Of a stretch of DNA of 64,000 nt, positions 1-10,480 are shown piece by piece. The notes under the pieces are model-generated. The model made no database searches and was not told where the DNA came from. It saw only the letters and a list, made by a program, of their open reading frames with translations. The translations under genes and the position numbers were made by a program. Position 1 is the stretch's first letter. Each line of letters begins with the position of its first letter. Origin of the DNA: Amyelois transitella (lineage: Eukaryota; Arthropoda; Insecta; Lepidoptera; Pyralidae); NCBI RefSeq assembly GCF_032362555.1, contig NC_083522.1, positions 5,434,001-5,498,000 on the forward strand, written 5' to 3'.

Positions 1-113
1 ATCGAGTAGGAACAAAGTACGTCGAGTCGGGTTTATCGATATATGGTATCCTCAGCCCGACTGACGAGACCACACAGCTGGATGTGGCCCACCCCGTGGG
101 ACAATGGTTCTGA
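1..113 (+). CDS. 3' end of an unidentified protein gene (partial)
   Basis: Reading from base 3 there are 36 sense codons and a TGA at 111-113. The residues begin RVGTKYVESG and end DVAHPVGQWF. Codon third positions are GC-rich compared with the flanking AT-rich DNA, and an AATAAA follows 30 bases after the stop, so this looks like a genuine final exon cut by the window edge. No splice acceptor with a pyrimidine tract is visible inside the window, so the exon probably continues to the left. The family is not recognised. The call as coding is moderately confident and no function is proposed. Confidence 0.6.
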   Translation, partial: RVGTKYVESGLSIYGILSPTDETTQLDVAHPVGQWF

Positions 114-142
114 AACAGTTGTTTTAAATCCTGTACGATTAT

Positions 143-148
143 AATAAA
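143..148 (+). promoter_or_regulatory. Poly(A) signal of the left-edge gene
   Basis: A canonical AATAAA lies 30 bases after the TGA at 111-113, and a T-rich stretch follows from about 156. The placement fits cleavage shortly downstream and supports the partial exon as real. Confidence 0.55.
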
Positions 149-3135
149 CAAAAATTTTTTTTTTCTTTAACTTGTCTTTCACAATAAAGACATTATTCGT
201 ATTTACAAAAATTTGGTGGGTTCATGTTACATCACAATTTATCTAACGCATTTATATTTAAAAAAAGCGCCATTTACTTTATATAAATTGAGTATAAATA
301 CTTATCTTACCTCTTTAATAGAGGGAAGGAAACGCGGTAGGTCTACAAAATATTTTTTATGTATGTTTGTCATGCGATGACATGCGAACCGTTTGTAAAT
401 GAAAAAGGCCAGTTTGATTAAATTTGACAGATACAAAATAAGGTTAATACAATTTTCGAGTCTACGTTGTCTACGTTATTTTCGAATAAATGTTTAAAGC
501 TTTTAGTAAAGTTATTAGTAAGGTAAATTGTAGTATGGATTAGTAAGTAATTCGGCAAGTTTGAGCACCACTAGCAATCAGCTTCGCTCTGTAATCTGTA
601 TTGCTTTCTTATTAAGATATTAACTACTGGTCGCAACGCAGTATTAATGCTGCATTATGATTTGAAGCACGGTGCGGCCGCTGTGTTCGCAATAAATTGT
701 CAAGGAATTAATACATCTCTTCGGTTTATTTTTACCTGTTCCAGTAAAGCATACCTACGAGTGTTTGTGATGAAGCGGTCAAGATATCCGATTTACAAAT
801 TGTTACCAAATCGTGACAATATACACCAATGTCTATTTTCAAACGTTTGTTTTTATCTACTTATTATTTTAAAAAGTATAGCTTTAAAAAAATTATCTGT
901 TCAGAAAAAAAAAACTGGTTTTTGAAGAAATTGTGTCTTTTTAGGAAAGCTTCATCAAAAAATAAGTTACATCTTCTCTAAATTTTTTTTTTATTATTCG
1001 AAAGAATCATATACATAAACACTTAACAAAAAAAAAATCTAACTTTTTAAGTGAAAATTGAGGTAAATATTCCACTTTTATATATATTATTTTGGGGAAT
1101 CTTTACGTTCAGAGGTCAGCTTAAATAGAAAATCTATACCTATAAGATCCTGATCAAAGGTGCTCCTTGGGATGAAACTAAAATTAACGTCGGAAGTAAA
1201 ATGGAAAAAATACAAGTACTGTTGGCGTACACCACGTTATTTGACTTATTAATTTAAAAATGTATTGAGCCTTGGCCGAGCTACAACATATACTATACGG
1301 CTTTTTCCATACGTTAATACGAGTAAAGGTAAAATCTGAGTTTCTTGATCTTTAAGTTGCACTTACGTTCACAAATTATTTAACGTCCGTCCATAGTTCC
1401 TATAATTCCTTAGCACGATAAATCACATTCAATAATCGTCCATAATCGATAGACTTCGACGCGATGATTGATTTATAATCATTGTTGTAATTCCACATCC
1501 TTAGGGAACGCCTAAGATCTTTTTGTAAAAAGTGCAAAGTGTTTTATTACTTTACCGTCATGTGTCACTCACAGAAAGCAACTTTTTAATATCAATAGAA
1601 AGTCAAAAGTACAAAGTACCTAGTTTTATACATTTTCTTGTGTAATATCAGAATATTATCCCTATCAAAAAACCTAAGCAATTAGTAAATTTCATACATT
1701 ACCTATAAATATCTAAAATCTTATTGAGCCTTGCAACCAGACTATAAAACAGAAAAAGAAGATATAACAAAACGAGGCCGCTTTTAGGAAGGAGTTGACC
1801 GCCTCTCTTAATAAGCCTGTACAGTCAAACACAAAGTTTTGTATACAACACAAGGCGCAACCGTTTCACGTTATAATAAAAAAAAACGAACGTCGCGCTT
1901 GCTACGGAGCCTGACACACAAAATAAAACACAATATTTTATTTTACAAAATAATATATTTTTCATAAAATGCTTTATATATTTCCAATATTTTTTGTTCA
2001 CTACTTTTGAGCGATGGGGAAACAACCTTTCAGTATCTGATCTCAATTTTTTACTAAACTTGATCGTGATTCCAGAGTTTTTAAGAGACTGTTAGTTCTG
2101 TCTACCCGGTGTGAGATAAAGGCGTAGGGTAAGTATGTACGAAAGTGCATTTATAAGAACTAAAATATACTACTTCTTACTTGTGAAATCCCTAGTAATT
2201 TTTTTCTTGATAAAGATCAAGTTCTGTTACATACTTTTCTTGTTGAGTGTACCTGGGTGCTCCGGTCCTGGGGCTCCGGGCGTAACCCATTTGTCACCGC
2301 GGCACGTGATAACGAAGCATCCAAATTAGAACGCTTGTTAATAATTATTCCGACATTATCGTGATTTTAATGTTGAATTGTTTTTATTTAACACATACAT
2401 ATGTCTTTCCGGACTTTTTAGTTGTCCCATACAGGGTAGACAGAGCCAATAGTCACAAGACTGGAATGTCTTATAGTACACATATATCCTAGGTCTATCT
2501 TGTGACTAAGACGGTTCGTCAACAAATTTAAAATTCATCATTCATTTGATTATATCAGTGACAAAAATAAAGTATTTTTATTTCTTCAAATTAAAAATTC
2601 CTCAGATGGGTATGTTACGTAATAAACCTACCCCGATTTGATTAATTTTCAAAATAAAGAAATATGTTATCCTTCTCTCTTATCGACAAAAATTGCAATT
2701 TCCCAGCCGCAACAATGGCTTAACATCCTGGGGTCTGCTAGATTTTAGTCCATTTACTGGACTAAAGGGTAATTAAAGTTTATAAAAGAATAATAGGTAC
2801 TACTAACGACATCTATGATTTTTTTTAAACGTGCGTTTAAGGGTTTACTGCCATCTATTAAGGAGTAGCTGTACTTCAAAAAGCAGAATATTCGTCCATC
2901 ACCTAAAGTTTATACTAGATGGCATTAAGTACTATCTATGCTTATTTTTTTTTTATAATTGAATTTATTAAACATAATTGAAAAAACCATTTCATTACAT
3001 ATTAGATGTTCTTACCGAAACAAAAAATAAACATTATATAAACGGATTGTTTTTTTTATACACGTACGTGTAATTATCAGTATAATTAACGAACTAATTA
3101 ATTTTGGTTGATGTAGGTTAGTTATATATGCGAAA
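149..3135. other. Intergenic, AT-rich, no convincing gene
   Basis: No reading frame here looks like a conserved protein. About 2240-2325 is a short GC-rich block in AT-rich surroundings, open on both strands and possibly a stray exon (see findings). About 2430-2475 carries GGGTAGACAGAGCCAA, matching the SINE family found elsewhere in the window, in minus orientation and much decayed. The rest is featureless apart from short A/T runs. Confidence 0.6.
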
Positions 3136-3431
3136 CGGTCCTGGGTTGAAGGCGCTTGTGTCAGGCGCGCTCTCCCCTAGCGGGTAGAATTGAAGGCGAG
3201 GCGAGGCGACGGGTCACCCCGCTGGCCGCTCCGTGGAGAGCGGCCGAGCCGAGGCCGCCGTGGAAGCGGCCGCCGCGTCAGGAATATGAGCGAGGGCAGC
3301 TCACACTCCTGGCAACGAAACGGTAGGCGATGGCACCGTGTGGTTTTAGTGGGTTCAAGCCCCACATAACCCGTCCGGCTTCCCGTAGCCGGCCGGGTAG
3401 ACGAAGGTCTTTCCACACGTAAAAAAAAAAA
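3136..3431 (+). mobile_element. GC-rich 3' end of a non-LTR retrotransposon (R1-like), 5' truncated
   Basis: This GC-rich block of about 285 bases sits in AT-rich DNA and ends in an uninterrupted run of 11 A at 3421-3431, as expected of a retrotransposed 3' untranslated region. The part around 3338-3420, with the GTGTGGTTTTAGTGGG motif and a closing CCACACGT before the A run, resembles the 3' ends of R1-clade LINEs common in Lepidoptera. A 5-bp stem with a 7-base loop at 3349-3365 mimics a tRNA T arm but is not part of a cloverleaf. No reverse transcriptase sequence remains. The family assignment rests on memory of such tails and is only moderately sure. Confidence 0.5.
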
Positions 3432-4376
3432 GGTTTGTTATATATGATGATACCCTATATTTCCCATGTCAACTCCATACATACTATATTAAAGCTATTA
3501 TTCCTAAAGGTAAAACTTGCAGGTGTCCTGTAAATAAGTGCATTAATACCTACCGTAAATAAGATTGAAATAAATTTAAGTTTGTCCGTTATTACCTCCA
3601 CGAGGTACTAAAGCTAATTCTTTATGTTTTTGTGAAGAAAACACCGCTTATCTAATTTTTTAAGTTATCTAAATTACGCTATGAATGCCCGCCCCGACGT
3701 TGTCTTGAATATCATTTATAAATATAAACCTTCCTCAGAAAACCCTCTTTCCAACATTTCAAACAGGAACCAAATCCGTCCACAACTTGCTGAGATAAGC
3801 GTTTACACACACCTAGGTACAGACAGAGAGAATGGAGAAAATACTTTATAAATGCAGATAATATGCAGTGATATTCCGTAACCCGTCATGGCTAAATCGA
3901 AGGACCTAGGTACTTTTATGAAATTTTCACCAGTATAGTCACGGGTAACATTTGATTATTAGGTATGTTTAAAAGTATCTATTACAACAAATCGAAATTG
4001 TAGCTCTATCGTAACATTAATACGAACAATGGAAAACTTAATAAACGAAATGGTATGTTCAATTGTCCATTTCGTTAACCATTTAATGTTCTTCCATTAT
4101 TTAAATAAATGTTTGATTAAATTATCAGCATTCATTAAGAAACGCCAATTTCGAAATTCCTTAGCAAACAGATGAGATTATTCAAAAGTGATCATATCGG
4201 GAATTACGCAAGATGATATCTGTAAACTGTCAATTGATAACAGAGCAATCGAATACTCTCGTTTTATCTAACTCGGATCTTCAAAATTTTAGTTTAACTT
4301 GTTAAAGTTCCATGTGACCGCGTGTCACATACTAGTAGACGTGGTACGTGGGGCGTATACCGTGAATAGGTCAAAA
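3432..4376. other. Intergenic, upstream of the cytochrome b561 gene
   Basis: AT-rich with no gene. A small stem (AACGAAATGG against CCATTTCGTT) lies near 4043-4075. The last 100 bases before the next gene presumably hold its 5' untranslated region. No TATA box or initiator could be assigned. Confidence 0.5.
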
Positions 4377-6623
4377 ATGGACCGCCCAAGTACGAGCCAC
4401 CAGTCGGTGGAGAAGATAGAAGTGTTTGAAGTTAGGGAACATGTGCCTTATAAGGCCGAAGTCACAAGGGCGCCAGCGGCGTATGATGAGGAAAGTGGGG
4501 AACTTTATACTTCATCTTGGGACTCCGCGTGGACTGCCATCTGCCAGCTCGTGAACTTACTGCACCATATGCAAGTAGCAATAGTGGTGTACTGCTTGTG
4601 GCAATTTGCTTTGACGTCGGCGGCGAACGGCGAAATCAGCAGTTTGGAACTGCATATAATTTTCGCTGGAACTGGGGTACGTCCTCTCTCCCGTCATAGT
4701 GGGTAACCGCATTGCTATGGATATTCTTATAAAATATTTGTGTGTGTATGTGTGTATAACTTTTTCGTGTGCCCTACCGAACTTTATAAGGGTACATGGA
4801 ACCGAAAAAAAGATGAACGATTTTTCTAATCTTTCAATAGGTTTTGTATCTGATATAAAAATTGCTTACACAGTCGTTTGAGAACTTATGCCAATAATTT
4901 ATAAAATATATTATTTATAAAATAAAATAACGATTAAAATTAAATCTAAAAAAATGTAGTGTACTTGTGGCATGGTGCCAAGAAGTACCAAGCAAAGAAT
5001 GGAAACCGCTATCCTTTGCGCGAGAGGAGATGGCTCCCTTCTCACCAGTGATGTTGGCAAAACTCGGAGTGAGAGAACTAGGTATTTGTTTTAAGAACTT
5101 TTTAGAGCTCGGACACCATGGACCGTATGTTGTCTTATGTTCTTTGAAAAGTGTAGGCAAGCACCAAAGTAACATACCTACATATATCGAAATACGGGAA
5201 ATAATTTTACAGTAACGGTTACGGATTTATAGTTTTACGCGAGCAGAGCTGCAGGCATAACCTAACTGCAGTACGATTCAAAATGTTCATTTACTTTTTT
5301 AATTTTCAGTACCAATTATTTTTGGTAGAAGCCGTGCTGACCCTGCATCCGCACAACTCCTGGTCATTCCAGTTGTCCAGGGATTCCAAACGCATTGTCC
5401 ACGGGTGCCTGCAGCTCATCGGAGCCTTATTCGTGCTGACAGGTTCCTTCTTGGGCTTATCAGGATCTGAGATGACCATAACTGGTGCTCATGGCATTTG
5501 TGGTAAGTTTAACGCTATAGCCGATAAATCCGAACCCACGAATCCGATAAATCAACAAGCTTGCATAAAGGCGTGCTATTTAATGTGGATGAAGCGAAAG
5601 AAGTAGATAAGCAGAGATCGTGGCAAGTGGAAAGATGTAGTCTCTGCCGTCTCTGCCTACCCTTCAAGGAAAATGGCGTTATTTTATGTAAGTATATGTT
5701 AGCCCTTAAAAAAAGATTTTTTATATGAGCTGCAGATTTCTATAGTCAGTTTATTTACCTACCTGAGTAGCTAGTACCTATTAGTTTGATTAATACCTAA
5801 AATTTATTTTCTCAGTGAATTAGGTTAATTACATTTTTAATACAATACTTATATCCCGATCGATCACAAATTTACAAAGTAGTTCAAGGTAATCTCACGC
5901 ACTTATGTTACCAGAAATGAAACATCAAAACATACACCTACTCAAAGATCGCAAGTTTCTTAAGATAGGGATAAGATAGCAACAGCATTTTTTAGATTCA
6001 CCACATTACGAAACTCACTCAGGTAAAGATTATGTGCTACTTCAACATTTTGACATGTTTTGCCACATTTGATACGTTTTCCCGGTTGCGTCCTCATCAC
6101 TCTGGTGAAGAGTTTATGGTTCCTTTACAATGGCTTCTGAATTGGGAGAGTCAGGTTTTTACAAGGAGCTATTCCCGACTGATCTCCCTAGCCTTGGTAG
6201 CCTAATACATATTTGGTCGTCTACCCATTCCAGTTGCCGGAATGTGCAGGTTTCTCGGAAAAATAAAAGATTTCACATAAGAAAGCCTTATCAAATATTA
6301 ATATAACTCTATTTCTAATTTCAGGTGTGATAGCGTTAGCCTTCACTCTACTGAGCTTTATATCAGGAGTCATAGCACTTTTCTCATCAAAAGTGCGCTT
6401 GTTCCTGAAAGCCAGGCCAGTGAAGATCCTTCACGTAGCTGTGGGCTTATTTGCCATCTGTATGGGCCTTATTACCATGGCAATAGGGTTCAATAAGCCT
6501 TATTTCACGAATAATCGAGAGAAGCTATCTACAGCTCTAATGGTGTTTGTTGTAATGATTATGTTTTATGTAGTAATTCAGCCTGTTACTAACTTAATCA
6601 AGACCACCAAAGAAGCTCTCTGA
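4377..6623 (+). CDS. Cytochrome b561 domain-containing protein (CYB561D2-like)
   Basis: Three exons join in frame: 4377-4676, 5310-5502 and 6325-6623 (TGA at 6621-6623), giving 263 residues. All introns are GT-AG. After a hydrophilic N terminus of about 50 residues there are roughly six membrane segments. Four histidines at residues 93, 131, 161 and 201 fall where the two b-type haems are bound in this family. Their spacings (38, 30 and 40) are close to those of human CYB561D2. Family members are transmembrane oxidoreductases that pass electrons from ascorbate across membranes to ferric iron or monodehydroascorbate. The ATG at 4377 is preferred over the upstream in-frame open codons because it has a good AAAATGG context. 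Intron 2 carries old retroposon fragments. Subcellular site and substrate are inferred from the family only. Confidence 0.88.
5553..5697 (+). mobile_element. LINE 3'-end fragment in cytochrome b561 intron 2
   Basis: The stretch from AAGCTTGCAT through GATCGTGGCAAGTGGAAAG to the ATGGCGTTATTTTATGTAAG end matches the better preserved LINE tail at 60975-61104 in the same order and orientation. It contains only the last part of the reverse transcriptase C terminus plus the short 3' untranslated region, so it is a strongly 5'-truncated and diverged copy. Confidence 0.65.
6119..6250 (-). repeat. Probable SINE remnant
   Basis: The motif run around GAGTCAGGTTTTTACA and CCCGACTGATCTCC recalls a second moth SINE family (read in the minus orientation). 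No tail, target-site duplication or second copy is visible in this window, so the call rests on recall only. It lies inside intron 2 of the cytochrome b561 gene. Confidence 0.3.
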
Positions 6624-8697
6624 CTAATAAACTTAGAAGGGTCTACTGATGGCGACAGCACTGCATAAATATTTTTAATTTTAATACCTAAGATATAATA
6701 CATAAGTTACATAGGTATAATAAGGAAAAATTATTCGGTAACAATGTTTCAAAATTGTATAACTTTAACTTTTAATTCACAACAGTTATTTATAGTTATA
6801 TAATTGTTATCCCAACTACTGACAAATAATGTGGTGTAGTTAATATTTCGAAACACATATTTTATTTCATCATTATTTACAATCGAGAAACTTTTTAATG
6901 AATAAAATATTATTCGTTTAAAAATTTATGTAGGTACCATTGCAATAAATCAGCACTATACGTTATAGTTTGAATTAGCATATTTGATAATATACCTACA
7001 TCATTGTTGTTCATGACATGATATGTTTTCAAAGGGCATCATTACCGAATTCGTTGACATTTTTGTACATTTTTTCTTATTAATTTATGTTAGATATTAA
7101 TATTGTTTTGGTATAAAAGAGTATGTACCTACTGTATGATCGCAATAAAGATTTTTATGCGTAAAAATATTGTTACGTATAGAAATTCCTGTAAAATTTT
7201 TGGTATTCAGGTCCACGAATATAGTCTTTGCATAGTCCTAATGGGCAAAGTCCTATATATTTTATTCTGTATATTCTGTATTAATTGCAGCTACTAATAC
7301 TGAGTTATCAGTAGTTTTTTTAATTTTTTTTGTTATTATACAAAAATAATAATTGATAAGTAAGTGTTTTTTGCTTATAAGTACTTGTATTGTTATTGTA
7401 GTTACTATAATAATATTAAGTAATGCTATGACCTTATTACCTACCTGTATGTGTATGAGTGATAATGTTATAATGCTAAGGATGTTTTCGTATTAAACAG
7501 ATTTATTAATTTCCTTTTATTTGTTTATTTTAGTCCATTCTTATTCTACGCCAATAACAAAACGAAAATATTGAGACATAAGACAGCTTATTTAGAACTA
7601 AGGTCTAACCTTAATCTCTTGTGAGAAATACAGGAAATATAAAATATAAATAGTACATGTAACTGTAATAAATAGTGTTTGTATTACAGAAACGCTTTTA
7701 CAATAAATTTTAATATAAAATTAATTAAGGATATAGTTACCTACCTAAATACATTTCTTTTTAATTTCTAAAGCATATTTCAGTTGCTAAACAACTTAGA
7801 CAACATGACAACGAAATTCTTTTTTATGTTACAGCTTTACTAACAAAATATTTATTGTGACTTTTAATTCAACTGCATGAATTTAACTGTCTACTAAAAA
7901 AAATATCGGTTCAAATTTTAGAAAGTACTAAAAAATTAAAGGTATCAAAATCCACGATCCTAAATATCGATGGCTCCCAAGTATACTATCGTATGTCTTA
8001 AAATGTAACTTTACAGGAGAAGCGATTGAACGTGTTAGAGTGTGTAGTTCCTGTAAATTTTAAGCTAGACACATGATTTTTTTTCTACAATTACTTGGAG
8101 TATAGTGTATATGAATATAATAACATTCATTTATAAATATGTTATAGTTTCTGAGATATTGTTGTTAGGATACTTTACGTTGAAACGAAAATTTTTTTAA
8201 AATCGTAACTTATCTATACAATTATTTACTTCGTATAATTTGTCGATCAAAAAATCGTAACTTTCCTTTACGAGTATTTACTTTGTATATTTGTCAACAA
8301 AAAATGGGGTATGAGTTACTTACTGCTTTTTACGGGAATATAAGATTTTTGTTTATGCACGTATGTTGGGATTTTATATTTAAAACTTATTTTAAACATA
8401 AATTTCATTATGATAATAGGCAGTTGAGTGTAAGGTATTAATTTTGTGCAAAATAAATTATTACACCAATTAATATTTTTGGAATTTTTCATCATAATCA
8501 AAGAATCACAGATTATTTTATTTTCATACGTTTAGAACATAATAATTGCACATAAAATAAACATTTTCTCCAGAATTAAAAAAATAACAACTAAAATTAA
8601 TTATCTTGATAAAGTAAAATAATATTTTTTTATGATTTGTGTGTTTTTAATGCAAACAATATGCACAATATAGAGATAATACGTTATTATACGATAT
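6624..8697. other. 3' flank of cytochrome b561 gene and intergenic DNA
   Basis: Very AT-rich. Several AATAAA motifs occur in the first 350 bases and could serve as poly(A) signals; one almost abuts the stop codon near 6626. No reading frame beyond that point resembles a protein. No repeat family was recognised. Confidence 0.5.
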
Positions 8698-9119
8698 AAA
8701 ATCACGTCTATGCGGGAATATACACTTGCGGGGAAGACAGAGCCAACAGTTATCAAAAGAGGCCACGGTCAACCGCTTGGCTTAAATACATACATATGGT
8801 CACGTCTATATCCCTTGCGGGGCAGACAGAACCAACAGTCTTGAAAAGACTGAATGGCCACGTTTAGCTATTTAGCTTAATGATAGGATTGAGATTCAAA
8901 TAGTGACAGGTTACTAGCCCATCGCCTAAAAAAAAAGAATCTCAAGTTTGTAAGCCTATCCCTTAGTCGCCTTTTACGACATCCATGGGAAAGAGATGGA
9001 GTAGTCCTATTCTTTTTTGTACTGCTTGGCTTAATGATAGAATTGAGATTCAAATAGAGACAGGTTGCTAGCCCATCACCTAAAATAGGAATCCCAAGTA
9101 TATAAGCCTATCCCTTAGT
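8698..9119 (-). repeat. Cluster of three SINE fragments
   Basis: Three partial copies of the window's common SINE lie head to tail in minus orientation: about 8698-8785 (3' part only), 8787-9021 (nearly full length) and 9023-9119 (middle part). Shared blocks include GGGGCAGACAGAACCAACAG, CTTAATGATAG and GACATCCATGGGAAAGAG. The second copy begins with an ATACATACATATG stretch, which is the complement of the (ATGT)n tail. The arrangement suggests insertion next to older copies or local recombination. Confidence 0.75.
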
Positions 9120-9229
9120 TAAAGTTATGATGAACTGCTGGAATAATTGAACTATTGCAAAGACTTATTAGGTCATTTTTAGCCAAAGATATGGGGAGTA
9201 CATAATCATAAATTGGAGGAATATGGGTA

Positions 9230-10380
9230 CTATCTTGGAGTCGTCGTCTTGTATTTGGTCATGTATTGGGATTCATCTAAATTATATTTATAGAGAAGTT
9301 TATTAGGCTCAGAAGAAAAAACATTTATTTCCTTTATGTTTATCCATTGCACTACTTCACTGTTAATATTTTCAGACCAATTTTTAAAGCTCAAAGTTGA
9401 TTTATAATTCAATAACTTGGTATGATCCATCTCAACAACATTATAAGGTTTTCCATCTTGCTTAGCCCATCGCACTTATGCAAACCATTCCAAAGGAATA
9501 TAGATATATTTAGGTATTATTGGCAGTTCCTTTAATCAATGCATAAACACTGTCTCCTTCTTGTTATATATATATTTTTCCAAAAAAATCCAAATAAAAA
9601 ACACAATCATTACACGTTGTTAACATGTAAGCTGCATAATCTATTCTATTCCGGTTTACCCTGTGGCGCTAGCTAACCAAAACCTAGATTCGACTGCCCC
9701 TGCAATTACTTCTTTAAATATGAAATCGGACAACCAACTTATGACCGCGCAAAGAGCATAAGTTTATGTCACTATCTAAATACAATTTAAAATTATCTTT
9801 TCGAGTATAATGGGATTCTACAGGTTGGAAGCATTTGATATGGTCACATACGCTTTTCCTGGCATCAGCAGATATTTACATGGATAATTTTAATGCTTGC
9901 CTCGGTTATCAGTAGAAACAGTACCTTTAGAAGAGTCTGTCTTCTGTATTACTGTGTAAACAAATTGTTCACTGTTCATCAGCGTAGATAAGAACTGTTT
10001 TGCAAACTATAATGTAATTTCATCTGTACTATCTGACTCGGGAATATAAGTACCTACCTGGTATATAAGTATTGATTACCCCAATCAATACTTATATACC
10101 ATATATTATATTTTCGGTGGGATTGGGTATCAATATAAACTCTTCGCTCAAGATTTTGGTTTACCAGATTATATACATAAATCCATCGTTTATGATGATT
10201 ACCAAATTTCCAGAAAGCCAAAGCAAAACTGGCTTTTCTTTGGTCAGTTGATATATTTTTGAAACATTTTAATCGACATTTACACGATGATATTATTTCT
10301 TTTTTCGGATTTTGTATACCTTCACGAGTCACGTACACCTTACCAAGATTTTTTTTCTTTTTCTTTTTGCATATATTCAT
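9230..10380 (-). pseudogene. Decayed transposon-like open reading frame
   Basis: Two minus-strand open stretches, 10054-10380 and 9230-9475, carry residues that look like one repeated insect protein family. The first has GKVYVTREGI, a CKCRLKC cysteine cluster and AFWKFGNHHK. The second has KPYNVVEMDH and WINIKEI. They are separated by about 570 bases without a sustained frame, so the gene is not functional as it stands. I recall similar conserved cysteine-rich N-terminal stretches in multi-copy transposon-associated insect proteins but cannot name the superfamily. No terminal repeats were found. It could instead be a dead host gene. Confidence 0.4.
10060..10100. repeat. Perfect 18-bp hairpin with 5-base loop
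   Basis: Bases 10060-10077 are exactly complementary to 10083-10100, leaving the loop ACCCC. The stem is mostly A and T with the outer pair GG/CC. It lies within the decayed transposon-like ORF on the minus strand and may be a late rearrangement or a folding signal. Confidence 0.7.
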
Positions 10381-10480
10381 TCTTATACTGTTTTCTAATA
10401 AATGTACTGTTTCTAATGGCCCTTGTCTGTTTAGTTACCTTTTTTATTTCATGAGTAGGTGTAACATCACTAAAATATGT

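Noticed and set aside
3349-3365. Possible tRNA gene
   Set aside because: Only a T arm can be drawn; no acceptor, D or anticodon arms exist at the right distances, and it sits in a LINE tail.
3177-3416. 79-codon minus-strand open frame in the GC-rich block
   Set aside because: It lies opposite the LINE 3' untranslated region, is full of arginine and proline from GC-rich sequence, and shows no family pattern.
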